From Glandiceps talaboti (Eukaryota; Hemichordata; Enteropneusta; Spengelidae): 50,000 bases of DNA. Under the pieces are notes generated by a model that searched no databases, had not been told where the DNA came from, and saw only the letters and a program-made list of their open reading frames with translations. Positions 21,290-31,562 of this stretch are shown here, piece after piece. The position numbers and the translations under genes were made by a program. The stretch covers positions 26,577,595 through 26,627,594 of the forward strand of contig NC_135549.1 in assembly GCF_964340395.1 (NCBI RefSeq), read 5' to 3'. Each line of letters begins with the position of its first letter. Position 1 is the first letter of the stretch.

Positions 21290-21539
21290 AATTTGTGTCC
21301 TTTTCCTAGGGCATTCGACCATCCGAGCATTCCAAAGAACGAACCTCTGAGGAGAACGCATTTGCTTTCCTCTATTAGCCCTCTTTACCAAGTAATTATC
21401 AAGAATTAGCACATTTTGAATTTAAATAAGTAAACGAAAAGAACTTTTGAATCCTCGCCTGTGGTAGCCTATCGACAACCATCAAACACCACAAAGCCTC
21501 TGGTAAGAGCCCATATAAAAAGCACAACCCGAATGAGGA

Positions 21540-21945
21540 ATCTGGCGTTTTCAAACCATGTAACAAATTCAAGTGCAAGACATGTCTAATCTTGGCATGA
21601 ACGAAAATGAACCGGAACCATATAACATTATCAGAAAGTCACAACCCTTCTTAGGACATGACATGCAATCTCGTCTATGTGATCTCCTGCACTGAATGTA
21701 ATTTAGTATATGTAGGGTAGACTAAAAGAGAAATCAAATAAGAATCAAGGAACACTCATGACAACACTTCAGTTGCATGTCATTTCCAAAACCCATCCGT
21801 TTCTCTGGCCTCTGTAAATCTTTCTATAAAACAGGTTGAACTAAAAAGAGTCAATAATATTAGCATCCTCTCACCCAATGGCTTAAACGAAAAGAGGCTG
21901 TTTATTTGTTCACATGAGTACTTCTTAGTTTTTTCCGCCTTTTTT
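21540..21945 (+). pseudogene. Penelope-like element GIY-YIG fragment
   Basis: Translation across frames gives a cysteine block CNKFKCKTC. It then gives VYVISCTECNLVYVG (the GIY-YIG core, with the usual L-V-Y-V-G), followed by TKREIK and then PNGLNEKRLF near 21880. This order (CKTC, C-x2-C-NLVYVG, R-x5-EH, NGLNE) is typical of the GIY-YIG endonuclease region of Penelope-like retroelements. Stops (for example TAG right after LVYVG) and frame changes make it a dead fragment. No RT part is seen nearby. Confidence 0.6.
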
Positions 21946-21949
21946 CACA

Positions 21950-22789
21950 ACCTTGGTAGCTTTTTTTAATTTTTTAGCTTTATCTTTTTGTGTAGTTTCA
22001 TTCATTTCGATTCCTCTTCACGTACTCTGACCCTTGCTGCATGTTGTGTCCTTTTTACAGAGGTCTATTTTCACAGCGTGTGAATGGTTTCACAAGTTTG
22101 TATTATTCGATTATGATGTAGTTTGCCTGGTCCTACAAGGCTCTATATTCCTTCTAAAAATAGATACTGAAATACTATATTCCGATATGTATTATAATAC
22201 TACATGTACACGTCGGTCATCCTCTGACTTCATAGCCCTGCATGAATACCATGGCTAACCAGTTGTAAATTGAATACCTTTCGTAAAGGGCCGAAGCCTT
22301 TAGATTTTTGCCCCTACATACATTAATAGTTAGAATGCAACATTCTGAGCCACCGTCGTACATGATACATCCCGTATTTGGCAAATTAAATTTAATAATG
22401 CCAAACGATATGAAATATAAGTTTTACATACGTAAGATATAGCCCGATCACGAAGACGTAACAGTTACGTTAATAAGCTTTATAGAACACGTGTGTTTTG
22501 ATATAATGGCTGATGTATGTACCAAATGATATGGAATTTGAAATATGAATATTAGGGATACAGCAAATTATATTACTCATTAAAGCTAACAGCTTTATCG
22601 ACAAACTTGTCAGGACAAAGTATAGCTTAATTACTGGAAATCATTGATTATGCAAAATACTCATTAGGCTGTTAAAAACCACATTTGTACAAACATATCC
22701 GCTTTGTTAACACCAAACAGTTCTAGCATTAACCCTAACTAATAGGTGTACCAAATTTCGTTTATAGAATCATGAGAATTGAGAACAAA

Positions 22790-22822
<33 letters not shown>

Positions 22823-23661
22823 CATACATACATACATACATACATGCATACATACATACATACATAAGCACAAAACCGGATATTGGGGTCTCAGTTTATG
22901 GGGTAATCCTGTTGTTCACACATAGTATATTATGTTGTGTCCTTGTCAATTCCTTCCTTGTGGGAACCCCATGCGAATGATTATCAATCATGTTGTTACT
23001 GTGCGACCTGATAAATAATATTATGAGGTCTTTTGGAGTTTCCTTGTTGGGCTCTGAAAAGGGTAATGAGCTCGGAATATGGTGCCATGCTATTACTTCT
23101 ACTTCAACAATATGTATGTTTACAGTTTATTTCTCATGCTCATGGTTAGCGGAAGGTGCTGTGCCCTGGCTATTCCTTGAATAGTATGGCTTTATGTCTG
23201 CAAATAAATAAATACATAAGGCTGCCAGAACTTACGGCGGGGCTGGGGGAGGCTTGGGAGAACATATTTTGGAAAAAAAAATGCCCCCCCCCCTTTGCGC
23301 TGTTATAATATTCCATGGACCTTCGGCGATGAACCAAAAATTTTTCGTAAAACATTTTGTTTGAAAATGAGAACACAGAGGAGGCCATTTAGTGGCATGA
23401 TATTTGAAACTATACACATTATCGAAAGCCATAGAGTAATTAAAAATTGTATTCAATACCTCGCAATGTTACTCTTAATACATCACTCTACAACTATATG
23501 GCTGTATTGTCTATACTTTGACTTATAAAGAGATATTTTGGCAGACACATACACACTGGCTTCGCTATTGAGAGCCTCATAGTTAAATGTGTGATAGGTA
23601 AATGAAGTGAACAATTTTGCAAACGTACAAGAAAAACGACTGCTCCTTGGAATGAGAGAGA

Positions 23662-23738
<77 letters not shown>

Positions 23739-25757
23739 AGGCAAAACACATTCGTACGGCTGTCACCCCCATCATCACTGAATATAGGCTTTAGAGCTTA
23801 TTCAAATAAATTTTCTAATTTACTAAGTAAACAAACCGCCCCTGACTCGTCCTGAGGTTTAATTTGGTTAAAATAATATTGAGCAGAATATTTCGTGCCC
23901 CCCCCCCCATCGACCCACAATTTCTTTCATGCCTCCCCTACCCCAATTTCTCCCTAGGCCCCCTACCGTAAATGCTGACAACAGCGAAAATAAATAAATA
24001 AATAAATAAATTTCATTTGGTTCACATTACTATCTATGATATGATGCTATGGAATTTCATAGACTGATATGTACAGGAACAGCAAGGAAATTTGTTGTCT
24101 GTGGCACAGTCAAGATAGAAATATTACATGTAATGTTCAGTGACTGTCCTACATGTAACAATTAAATATACTATCGCATGTTACATGCTATCCTGGGACT
24201 CCCGGCCGGACCGGGCGCGTATCACACAGGACGAGAACTACAGCAACTCTCGCGAGGACTAGACGTCGTACTTAGCGAAATGGCGCGGGAGCATGTACGG
24301 GCGATGACGAATATGCATTTCTCATCAGACTAGTACTGTGACAGAAACGTCCACGATTCTCACGACGTTCGTGTGCACCGAGAGTATCACCTACCGACAT
24401 CGAAGACCTACCAGATTCAAGTAAGAATTGCATGAAGTGTCCCTTTAGGCAGACTGGAGTTGGTGGAAGAGATCTAGAGAGTTGTCAATGTCAGCCTCAA
24501 CTTACACAGAATAGCAGACCGAAGCTCAGCCAATTCACAAACTCCCAGTCATGGGGATCATATAGGATATCGATGTTTTTTTATCTTGAGTTGTGTGGTT
24601 TAGCTTCTGTTATGGTGTAGCCTTTAGCTAAAGGGGAATATTCTGACCCCGAAACCAAGCGTCATGTGAACATTTAGCACTATAACTGTCAGTGACAGTG
24701 GAAAGCTCAAAAGGCAGAGAGATACGCAGATAACCCGAAGGTAAGGGGTAACCCATTTTATTTCGTGGGGGGGGGGGGGCAGTAGGATTTTCTAAAAAAA
24801 AATTGTAGCGTGCCAAATAAGTAGGATAAAAAATATGCTGACCAGCTGAAGACGGAAAAAAATGTTTCCAGGGTATAGGCTAAAAATTATTTGTTGTGTT
24901 GCAAGTGCAGAAACAAGATATAGAATGTCAATTGCCCAGGTGCATGTATTTCAGGCCTTAATATTTACAGTTTTGTGTTTATATTTACTCCTAGTAACTG
25001 TTGGAAAATGTTGACACAAACCAAAACACTACCATCAAATCAAATTACTAAGAATACTGAACTGACTTAGTACCTTGAATAACTCCTGTAATTTTTCATA
25101 ATGATAAAATAATTTTAAATGGTGGCATGCAACAATGTACTTTGAGGATTTTTCTTAGAGTTAGTTTTCTGAATTCAAATTTCGACTGTGATCAGGAAAG
25201 GGTATTGTCATCACCTTGACATGTTAAAATAAGTTTCTAGGGCAGAAGGGGGAACCCCCTCCCGTACCAACCAGACATTGCTCTCTTTTATTTTGTTTCA
25301 AATTTAACTAGTATTGTTTTCACCTTGCTTGACACGTTAAATAGCATCACAAAGCATTCTTTCAGTTCTTCATATTACCAGTGGTGGCGCTGTTGGTACA
25401 AAGGTGTAATAACTAATATGCATTCCATTGCTTATTACCTCCCACTGCACTGTAAAATTCCCACAATGCAGTACGATTTATACTCATGAGAGAATGGCCT
25501 GCGCACAACAGAGACATTCACGAACGCACTGCGCAGGCAAAAACTTCCAGCGTTCGATCACTGTGTACGTGTGCATCAGCCTAACCGAGGTCTGGTGTAA
25601 GGGTGATGAACACAGAGTTTTCAGTGCTGCTTTCGAAAGCGTTGAGTACGGACGTTTGTCGCATGTGTTCTACATTCACTGATGAAAACTCTTTCACTCT
25701 GAAATTTTTATTGTAAGAATTTGATTTGTTGGTGTCGACAATTTGTATTTTAAGGTC
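21950..25757. other. Non-coding, microsatellite-rich stretch
   Basis: It holds an ACAT run (about 22795-22865), a GA run (about 23656-23735), poly-C/poly-G tracts (about 23285, 23898, 24766) and an AAAT run (about 23990-24010). A CpG-richer patch lies at about 24200-24440, and another at 25490-25600 could be promoter sequence for the ORF at 25758. No exon or RNA gene is supported. Confidence 0.45.
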
Positions 25758-26138
25758 ATGCCGAAGTTTTCCAAACGACAAAGGCAATCCCGTGAAGCAA
25801 GGATTCGTGGGCTTGAAGCCACGTCTTTTGCCCCAAGTTCGGGCAGTACATGCAGTAGTACTTCTACGGCCATGATGGCCACATGTGGTGATACCGATCG
25901 AAATCCCGGGTCTGACGATCGCAAAATCGCGATCGGTCGTTCTTACTGTGGATCATCCACTATACTCGATCTTTCGTCTGAAGTGTTGATGCAAATTTTT
26001 GGTTTTCTTTGTTATTTCAATGCTGACGACGACGATGTCGAGCAGTTTCAGAAGGTGAAAACTTTGTGTTCGTTACGTATGGTTTGTACCCGTTTTTATG
26101 CCGTTGGTTGCTGTGATATTTTTTTGACTAATATTTAA
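25758..26138 (+). CDS. F-box-like ORF
   Basis: 127 codons from an ATG (MPKFSKRQRQSREARIRG). The first part is basic and then Ser/Thr-rich. Residues about 70-115 resemble an F-box, LSSEVLMQIFGFL followed after an acidic insertion by LCSLRMVCTRFYAV, matching the usual L-P-x-E-[LV]-L-x-x-I-F ... L-x-x-[VM]-C-[RK]-x-[WF] pattern. In known families the F-box binds Skp1 in ubiquitin ligases. It stops 15 bp before the next frame. It may be the N-terminal part of the same gene with a frame break, or a separate exon; no splice site resolves this. Confidence 0.45.
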   Translation: MPKFSKRQRQSREARIRGLEATSFAPSSGSTCSSTSTAMMATCGDTDRNPGSDDRKIAIGRSYCGSSTILDLSSEVLMQIFGFLCYFNADDDDVEQFQKVKTLCSLRMVCTRFYAVGCCDIFLTNI

Positions 26139-26152
26139 TCATATGTTTTGAC

Positions 26153-27580
26153 TTGACAACACCTAAGTATTGTAGTGTCTCGAAGTATTTATTTCGAAAG
26201 TTTAAACTAATGAAGGCAAGGGCTGTGGCTGGCAATGAACTCGACAGCCATGTCAACGCAATAATTTCCATGGGACACAATCAAATAAGAGCAGGGTTAA
26301 GGAAGTTATTGAACACACAGAGAGGCGGTCCTGATCGTTCTTACGTTGATGCGGCAATTTCTGTTTTATTTTGTTCAAATCGAACATCATTGTCGCAAAC
26401 AAAGGGTAAATCATATGTTTCTAAAATTATTAATGAACACAGATCGATCGGAGTTAAGATGTCGGGTAATGACGAAGTAGGGCTATGGAAGGCACGACTG
26501 CAAAATGACAAGGAGTTCGCTAAGAGTCTTTTAACTGTCGATTTTTTTAAGGAGGCTACGACCTCTAGCAATTTTGACGTGCTCCCCCTTCCAATTAAAA
26601 TGGCTATTTTGAGGGGTATGGAAGTAGACACTGCTGAAAATACTGTACAGGGAGATACATTCGGGTTTAATCTGTGGACAGACAGAGAAGCGGAACATAT
26701 GTTCATTCATCTGGAGGGTGGGTTGTCAGAAAATGACTACTCTTGTTTAGAAAAATCACTAAGGTCAAAGGACAATGTATCCAGAATCCCAAGACTCTCA
26801 AAACTCAAGTCTAATCTTAGGCGTTTTTACGACTGTGTAACAGAAACTACTTGTGGGAATAAAAAAGGTTGGACGGTAAAATCAGTTGAGAAACAAATAT
26901 TAGACCAATTGGGGGAAATTTCCAATGATAATAATATGAACATTGATGTTAATAATGAAACTAATTTTGACAAAGTAGAAATTGTAGTTGGGGAGGGAGG
27001 GGACACATTCCAAGACACAAAGGGCATAACTCAGAATTTTAAAGTTTTTGCAGTGAGTGGAGCAATACGGATTATAAAATATGAGGGCAAGGAAATATGG
27101 CGGGACCTAAACCCACAGTCTGATGACAGCCGAATCCCTCTTGCCATCATCAATGCAGCTGAATCTGACCTGGATATGAAAGAGGAGATGCTGCCCATCC
27201 TTGAAGCCACAGAAAAAATGTCAGAGTCTGGTCTCAGAGGCATCACATACAGACGTAAATTAGAAGGCGATGAAAAATACAAGTGCCTTGTTTTACAACG
27301 AAAGAGTACAAAGTTCTTTTGCAATTTGTGTGATGTCTCTGCAGACCAATGTCATAATGTGAACCATTCCTGGGACATGACAATTACATCTTCAGTCATG
27401 AAAGAATGGGCAGAATCTCATCAGTATGGTCAAACTGGTGACCCCATTATTAGCTATGACCCCAAAAGTGAGTATACTTTGGATCAATTGCATGCAAAGT
27501 TGCGGAATATGGGGAAATTTCTGGATGAGTTATTGGTTGAAGCAACTATCCTTGATAAAAAATGCAGAATTACCAACTGA
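26153..27580 (+). CDS. RAG1/Transib-core-like transposase ORF (part 1)
   Basis: A 475-codon open frame; the first ATG (MKARAV) is at 26210. A helical N-terminal part includes GGLSENDYSCLEKSLRSKD, followed by a candidate RNase H start GEGGDTFQDTKG (about residue 280). The most suggestive part is EIWRDLNPQSDDSRIPL, then GDEK, with its Asp 17 residues before a C-x2-C (FFCNLCDVS), then TLDQLHAKLRNMGKFLDEL. In vertebrate RAG1, as I recall it, the second catalytic Asp is in GYDEK, 19 residues before YICTLCDA, and SIDALHCDIGN follows. The first acidic residue is unclear (E or D in GEGGD). The gene is intronless here. It could instead belong to an unnamed related transposase family. Confidence 0.5.
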   Translation: MTTPKYCSVSKYLFRKFKLMKARAVAGNELDSHVNAIISMGHNQIRAGLRKLLNTQRGGPDRSYVDAAISVLFCSNRTSLSQTKGKSYVSKIINEHRSIGVKMSGNDEVGLWKARLQNDKEFAKSLLTVDFFKEATTSSNFDVLPLPIKMAILRGMEVDTAENTVQGDTFGFNLWTDREAEHMFIHLEGGLSENDYSCLEKSLRSKDNVSRIPRLSKLKSNLRRFYDCVTETTCGNKKGWTVKSVEKQILDQLGEISNDNNMNIDVNNETNFDKVEIVVGEGGDTFQDTKGITQNFKVFAVSGAIRIIKYEGKEIWRDLNPQSDDSRIPLAIINAAESDLDMKEEMLPILEATEKMSESGLRGITYRRKLEGDEKYKCLVLQRKSTKFFCNLCDVSADQCHNVNHSWDMTITSSVMKEWAESHQYGQTGDPIISYDPKSEYTLDQLHAKLRNMGKFLDELLVEATILDKKCRITN

Positions 27581-28549
27581 AATGCAAAATGATATAAAAA
27601 AGTATGAGGATCATCTTGCTGATCAATTTAATTTAAAAATGGAACTGCATAATGAAGGGTATGAAAAAGATCTAGCTCAATGGAAACAGTATGACCTAAC
27701 TGACAAGGTACACAAAAAACTTCAAGTAGCTTCACAGGCCTTTTCCTTTCCCACCGAAGAAGAATTTCAACTTGACACTGAAGATTGTGCAGAGAATTAT
27801 ATAGATACTTTAATTAACAGTGAAACACAAAAGAAAGAAAGAATACAAATGTAATTCATGTAATATAAATCTCGATCAGTTGTCAGCCATGTCAATCTGC
27901 CCACGGAAAAATGACCCAGAAATCCATGCAAGGGAAAAAGAAAGAGCACGAGTTAAACATTTTAAAAAAAAGAGAGAACACTTTGCATGCAATTGAAGAG
28001 ATTATAAATGCTGGGGGCTCTAGTACACCACAACAATGTCAAATACAACTACAAATAACACACCCTGAAAAACTACAAAGTGTGGCAGCTGAGTTATCTA
28101 TTGACAAGGAAATAATTGAAAAAGGAAAAGCTGCAGACATACTAGCACTTGATTACCATAAGAGAGCTAAGTTAATCCATGACAATACAAATGAAAGACA
28201 CCATGCACTCATTAATAACATACACAGTAGACTAAAGTATATTTCCCCATCAAAAGATGATGAGGGAAAAATGATAGAAAATACAGAAAGAGGACAAGAA
28301 AGAATCTCGGCAAATAAACAAAAGAAGGAAATTCAGGACAAACTAAGCAATATTGATAAAGTTATGCAGTCAGAGAATGGTGAAAGAGGTAAAGTGCAAC
28401 AATTAAAAGCTTTTCTCAGAAGTAAATGTGTAGTGAAAAAATATGGGGGGGGGGGGTTACGAGGGTGGCGCATGCATCCGTTTTATGTTGAATACATATC
28501 AACCTTGACAATCCCAGTGTTACAAGTCATCCTAACTAGTTTGAATTAG
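27560..28549 (+). pseudogene. RAG1/Transib-core-like ORF, C-terminal part with frameshifts
   Basis: The frame of part 1 breaks in an A6 run (27557-27562) and resumes as AELPTEMQNDIKKYEDHL and FNLKMEL, which parallels the RAG1 segment ending in K-x-N-L-K. A second break lies in an AAAG run (27829-27842), after which YKCNSCNINLDQLSAM appears, a possible zinc-binding C-x2-C. A third break lies in an A8 run (27964-27971), leading to a final 190-codon helical frame with NTNERHHALINN. I cannot identify the final catalytic glutamate with confidence. All three breaks fall in homopolymer or microrepeat runs, so they could be assembly errors rather than decay. The extreme 3' end includes a poly-G tract (about 28445) and may not be coding. 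Confidence 0.45.
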
Positions 28550-28880
28550 AAACATGCACACACACACACACACGTGTGTGTGTGTATGTGTGTGTGTACA
28601 TATTACTAGACACATAGATGCATCAATGTGCTCGAGTGTGTTCTAGTGATATAGATGTTTAGGCATACATATGCATATTCAATGTAAGTATACATACAAC
28701 ATTTGTAAATGATATAAACAAATATATAAATAAAATAAAAAAGAAATAGGTATATCAGTACATGTATATATATACTACACACACATCAGCAAAACAACTG
28801 TATACACACATTCATAGATCAATACTACTAGTATTAAAGTTGTAAGCATAAATGTACACTGCATAATGAATGTGTATATT
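28550..28880. other. Intergenic spacer with CA/TG palindrome
   Basis: It separates convergent + and - strand gene remnants. It contains a (CA)n-CACGTG-(TG)n self-complementary tract at about 28556-28598 and AT-rich sequence. No gene is seen. Confidence 0.6.
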
Positions 28881-28888
28881 ACCTAAGA

Positions 28889-29068
28889 TTAGTATATGAA
28901 TGTTTTTGTATATGCCCCCTGCTGCTGTCTCCTTAGGACCCACTGTTTGGTCCACCTTGTGCGATTACTTGCTCTTTGTCTCCGCCGATAGCGTCTTAGT
29001 AGTAACAGTGTATACAATATTTCTTCATCTTCAGCGGAATCCATTTTACAATTGGCATCAATATTTTC
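28889..29068 (-). pseudogene. Harbinger-type transposase N-terminal exon
   Basis: An exon with a good acceptor (atttctttttcag) starts with ENIDANCK. From a Met it continues MDSAEDEEILYTLLLLRRY, then RTRWTKQWVLRRQQQGAY, ending at a stop. An acidic/leucine/arginine-rich N-terminus followed by a W-V-x-x-W-x-x-R-R-x-x-x-G block is typical, as I recall, of PIF/Harbinger transposases. The catalytic part is missing. The first eight residues instead fit the upstream RAG1-N-like gene, so this may be a Harbinger piece inserted into it. Confidence 0.45.
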
Positions 29069-29443
29069 CTGAAAAAGAAATGGTAATCATGTTTAAACAC
29101 ATCTACATTCACATAAAATAATAATGGTCAGTTCTCAAAGTTAAAGAAAAATATATGATTAAAACCATTCCTACACAAGACTTTCCATCATAAGGCACAT
29201 GTGTACGTTGAGCGTAAATATTTACGATAAAACAATCAATATCCCTTCACACGCACACAAAGATTTTGATCAGAAGAAAAGACGTGTCAATTGACAAAAA
29301 AAAAACATTGACAAAGCTAAACAGCCCAAGTTAGCTGTATATGATTATCGTGTGTATCAAAATAAAACAAGTTGTATAATTTGTGTTAATGTTACTTTTG
29401 TAACGTGTGTACATTGCCATGCAAACTTGAAAGGAAAATGTAC

Positions 29444-29579
29444 CTTGCAGCACTTGTGAACATGGGTGCCAATCAAGGACTTTCCATGGTATGCTTGCCT
29501 AGCAACATGTACACAGGCTCCTAATGGTATATCCTGCTTCCTTCGGTAATTTAGCTTTCAATTCTGCTGCCTCTTCCTT
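29444..29579 (-). pseudogene. RAG1-N-type transposon gene, exon remnant (RQAYHG block)
   Basis: Bounded by tgtttcatag and GTACAT. One frame reads KEEAAELKAKLPKEAGYTI. A second frame reads ACVHVARQAYHGKSLIGTHV followed by HKCCK. I recall an [A/N]-V-x-R-Q-A-Y-x-G-x-x-[FL]-[VI]-G-x-H-x-H-K-C-L block in transposase-like proteins that also carry the GGDKGGG motif. The frame change inside the exon shows decay. Phase 0 at its 3' end fits the exon at 29068. Confidence 0.45.
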
Positions 29580-29841
29580 CTATGAAACAAATGTAGTTGT
29601 CACACCTTGAAAAAATGACATATATCAACTCTCAAGTGACAACACTGCATCAACGCTAAGAAAGTGATCAGACAATCTCTGTGAAACAAGACGATTCAAG
29701 TGAATCAAGTCAGTGTGTTTTAAATATTGTGTGATTCAATTCTTGGGATGTGAAATCATGAAAAAGCACCTCAAAACCCACTGCTGTGTATGTTTCATGT
29801 GGTGGTGTGCCCCTTTAATGACACAAAAATATTGTACTCAC

Positions 29842-30124
29842 TTCCTTGTGGCCCTGTCAACAGCATTAATCTGAGGTAGGTTGGCTTTATATGCTACTTC
29901 GATGTTGTGACGTCTGTCTGGAGCCTCGAAAATGATGTTCCATACTATGGTGCTTTGAATGGAATTAGGGAGTGGCACGTTGCAAATCTGAAAAACAGAT
30001 TTCATTGTGCCACCTCCCTTATCACCACCTATCTTACACCATACTTCATTTCCAGGGATATTTTCATGATGAAGTTTATTTTCACAATAAAGGACGTTAA
30101 AAATAAATTGGTTTATATATGCTC
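29842..30124 (-). pseudogene. RAG1-N-type transposon gene, GGDKGGG exon
   Basis: Bounded by ttatccacag and GTGAGT, open for 94 codons. Key motif WCKIGGDKGGGTMKSVFQIC, then NVPLPNS, then IIFEAPDRRHNIEV. This is the putative first acidic block of an RNase H-like domain in a family common in cnidarians and other marine invertebrates (recalled, not searched). The exon phase does not match its neighbours (30358-30568 ends in phase 2, and this one needs phase 1). The exons that should follow are missing, so this is a remnant. Confidence 0.55.
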
Positions 30125-30357
30125 CTGTGGATAACAAGAAAATGTAGGAAAAGGTAATATTAAAAACATGATGATTTCATTTATTAGCATTTAAGAAACT
30201 CAAACTGATTCTGAGTTGTCTGTCTGTCAGTCTATCTCACCGTATCTCTGTGTGTCTCTGTCTGTCTGTCTCTCCCCCACCCCTCTCTCTCTCTCTCTCT
30301 CTCTGAATCGGTTATACACCTTTACAAATCTGATTTTGGGAAATGTAATTACCTTTC

Positions 30358-30568
30358 TAGACTGGCAAGGCGATAGAAAATTGACTGCATTACATCAGAG
30401 ACAAACACTAGGGGAGCAAGTCTCATTTCTGTATCATACTTGCCCTCTGGGCCCTTCACACTGAAAACAAATGGTGCCCTTTCAGCGGTAAGTGGCATAC
30501 ATAGTTTTTCAGCCAGTTTCATATCCGTCCTCTCTCCTTGTAAAGATACATTCCAATTTCTCAGCCAC
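30358..30568 (-). pseudogene. RAG1-N-type transposon gene, linker exon
   Basis: Bounded by acceptor taggtacaag and donor GTAATT. It encodes WLRNWNVSLQGERTDMKLAE and PFVFSVKGPEGKYDTEM ending RLASLER. Its one-base overhang joins in phase with the two-base overhang of the preceding exon, giving FQ-R-WLRNW. That phase agreement supports real exons. Confidence 0.55.
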
Positions 30569-30900
30569 CTTGTACCTACAGACGGACTTATTTTTAGTTA
30601 CATTTGATTTATAAATTTCTTAAATAATCTCCAATCTCTGATATAATAATTAGCAAAATTGTAGTTATTTTACTTGTACTAATATGATCCTTACCTATAT
30701 AAGGCATACTGGCAGAACACAAAGATCTTTTAGTCAATTGTAACATAATTGATATATTAAACTTGACTGTCAACTCTTCCAAAACGATAACACAAATCTG
30801 TGCAGAATTTGAAACAATATACAGTTACATAGACTCCCCAACTGCCTGTTATTATTGGTTCGAAATATATTCATTACTAGCCTACAATGTAGTCTCTGAC

Positions 30901-31172
30901 CTTTGAAATTCTCTGAGCTTGTTCCATGGTAAGGATAGGCTTGTCTTTAACATGAGGCCTGGAGAAACGTTTGGTCTCAGTCCCAGACTCTGAAAAGCAG
31001 GTTTACTGAGCCTACCTAACTCTTTCTTTATTTGCTCTTGTGTTGATTCTGACTCTTTACCTGCAACTACTGTTCTCATCTTCTCTACTACTTTTGCATG
31101 GTTTGTTTTCGTTCGACCTGAGGCAAGATGGGATTCCTTCCTGCCTTGTGGAATACATACTAGCTGAAGGGG
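30901..31172 (-). pseudogene. RAG1-N-type transposon gene, post-GRP exon
   Basis: A 272-bp exon between aaaacctag and GTCAGA, open throughout (LQLVCIPQGRKESHLASGR ... SLSLPWNKLREFQ). Phase 0 at its start matches the end of the exon at 31563, and phase 2 at its end matches 30568. In RAG1 this position follows the GGRP nonamer-binding motif. Confidence 0.55.
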
Positions 31173-31562
31173 CTAGGTTTTAAAAAAGAACAAAAATAAA
31201 ACCACAAATATAGTATAGTATGCAACAAATGATAGACTGAAGCCATAACATATTTTATATTTTGCATAGTTAACATATTTGCAAAAAAATTCCCAAATAT
31301 CAAAAAATACATGTGAACGAACATCTAGACAATTATGTTGATAATTTTTTGTCTGTAGCAAAGTATCATGAAACGACCAAGTAAAACTGCATACTCATTG
31401 TGGTCAACATTTCCTTTAGAATAACATCTTGTTTCAAAATGTCAAAATAAATCACAGAAACCTATATCAGTATGCAAATTTAAACTGTCCTTAAACTGCT
31501 CAACTTATTAGATGATCAAACAGCAAATATAAAGATTTAACATGATTTAAAATATACCATAC

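Noticed and set aside
21026-21412. His/Tyr/Ile/Thr-rich frames
   Set aside because: Products of the tetranucleotide microsatellite.
23483-23778. Ser-Leu repeat frames
   Set aside because: Products of the GA/CT microsatellite.
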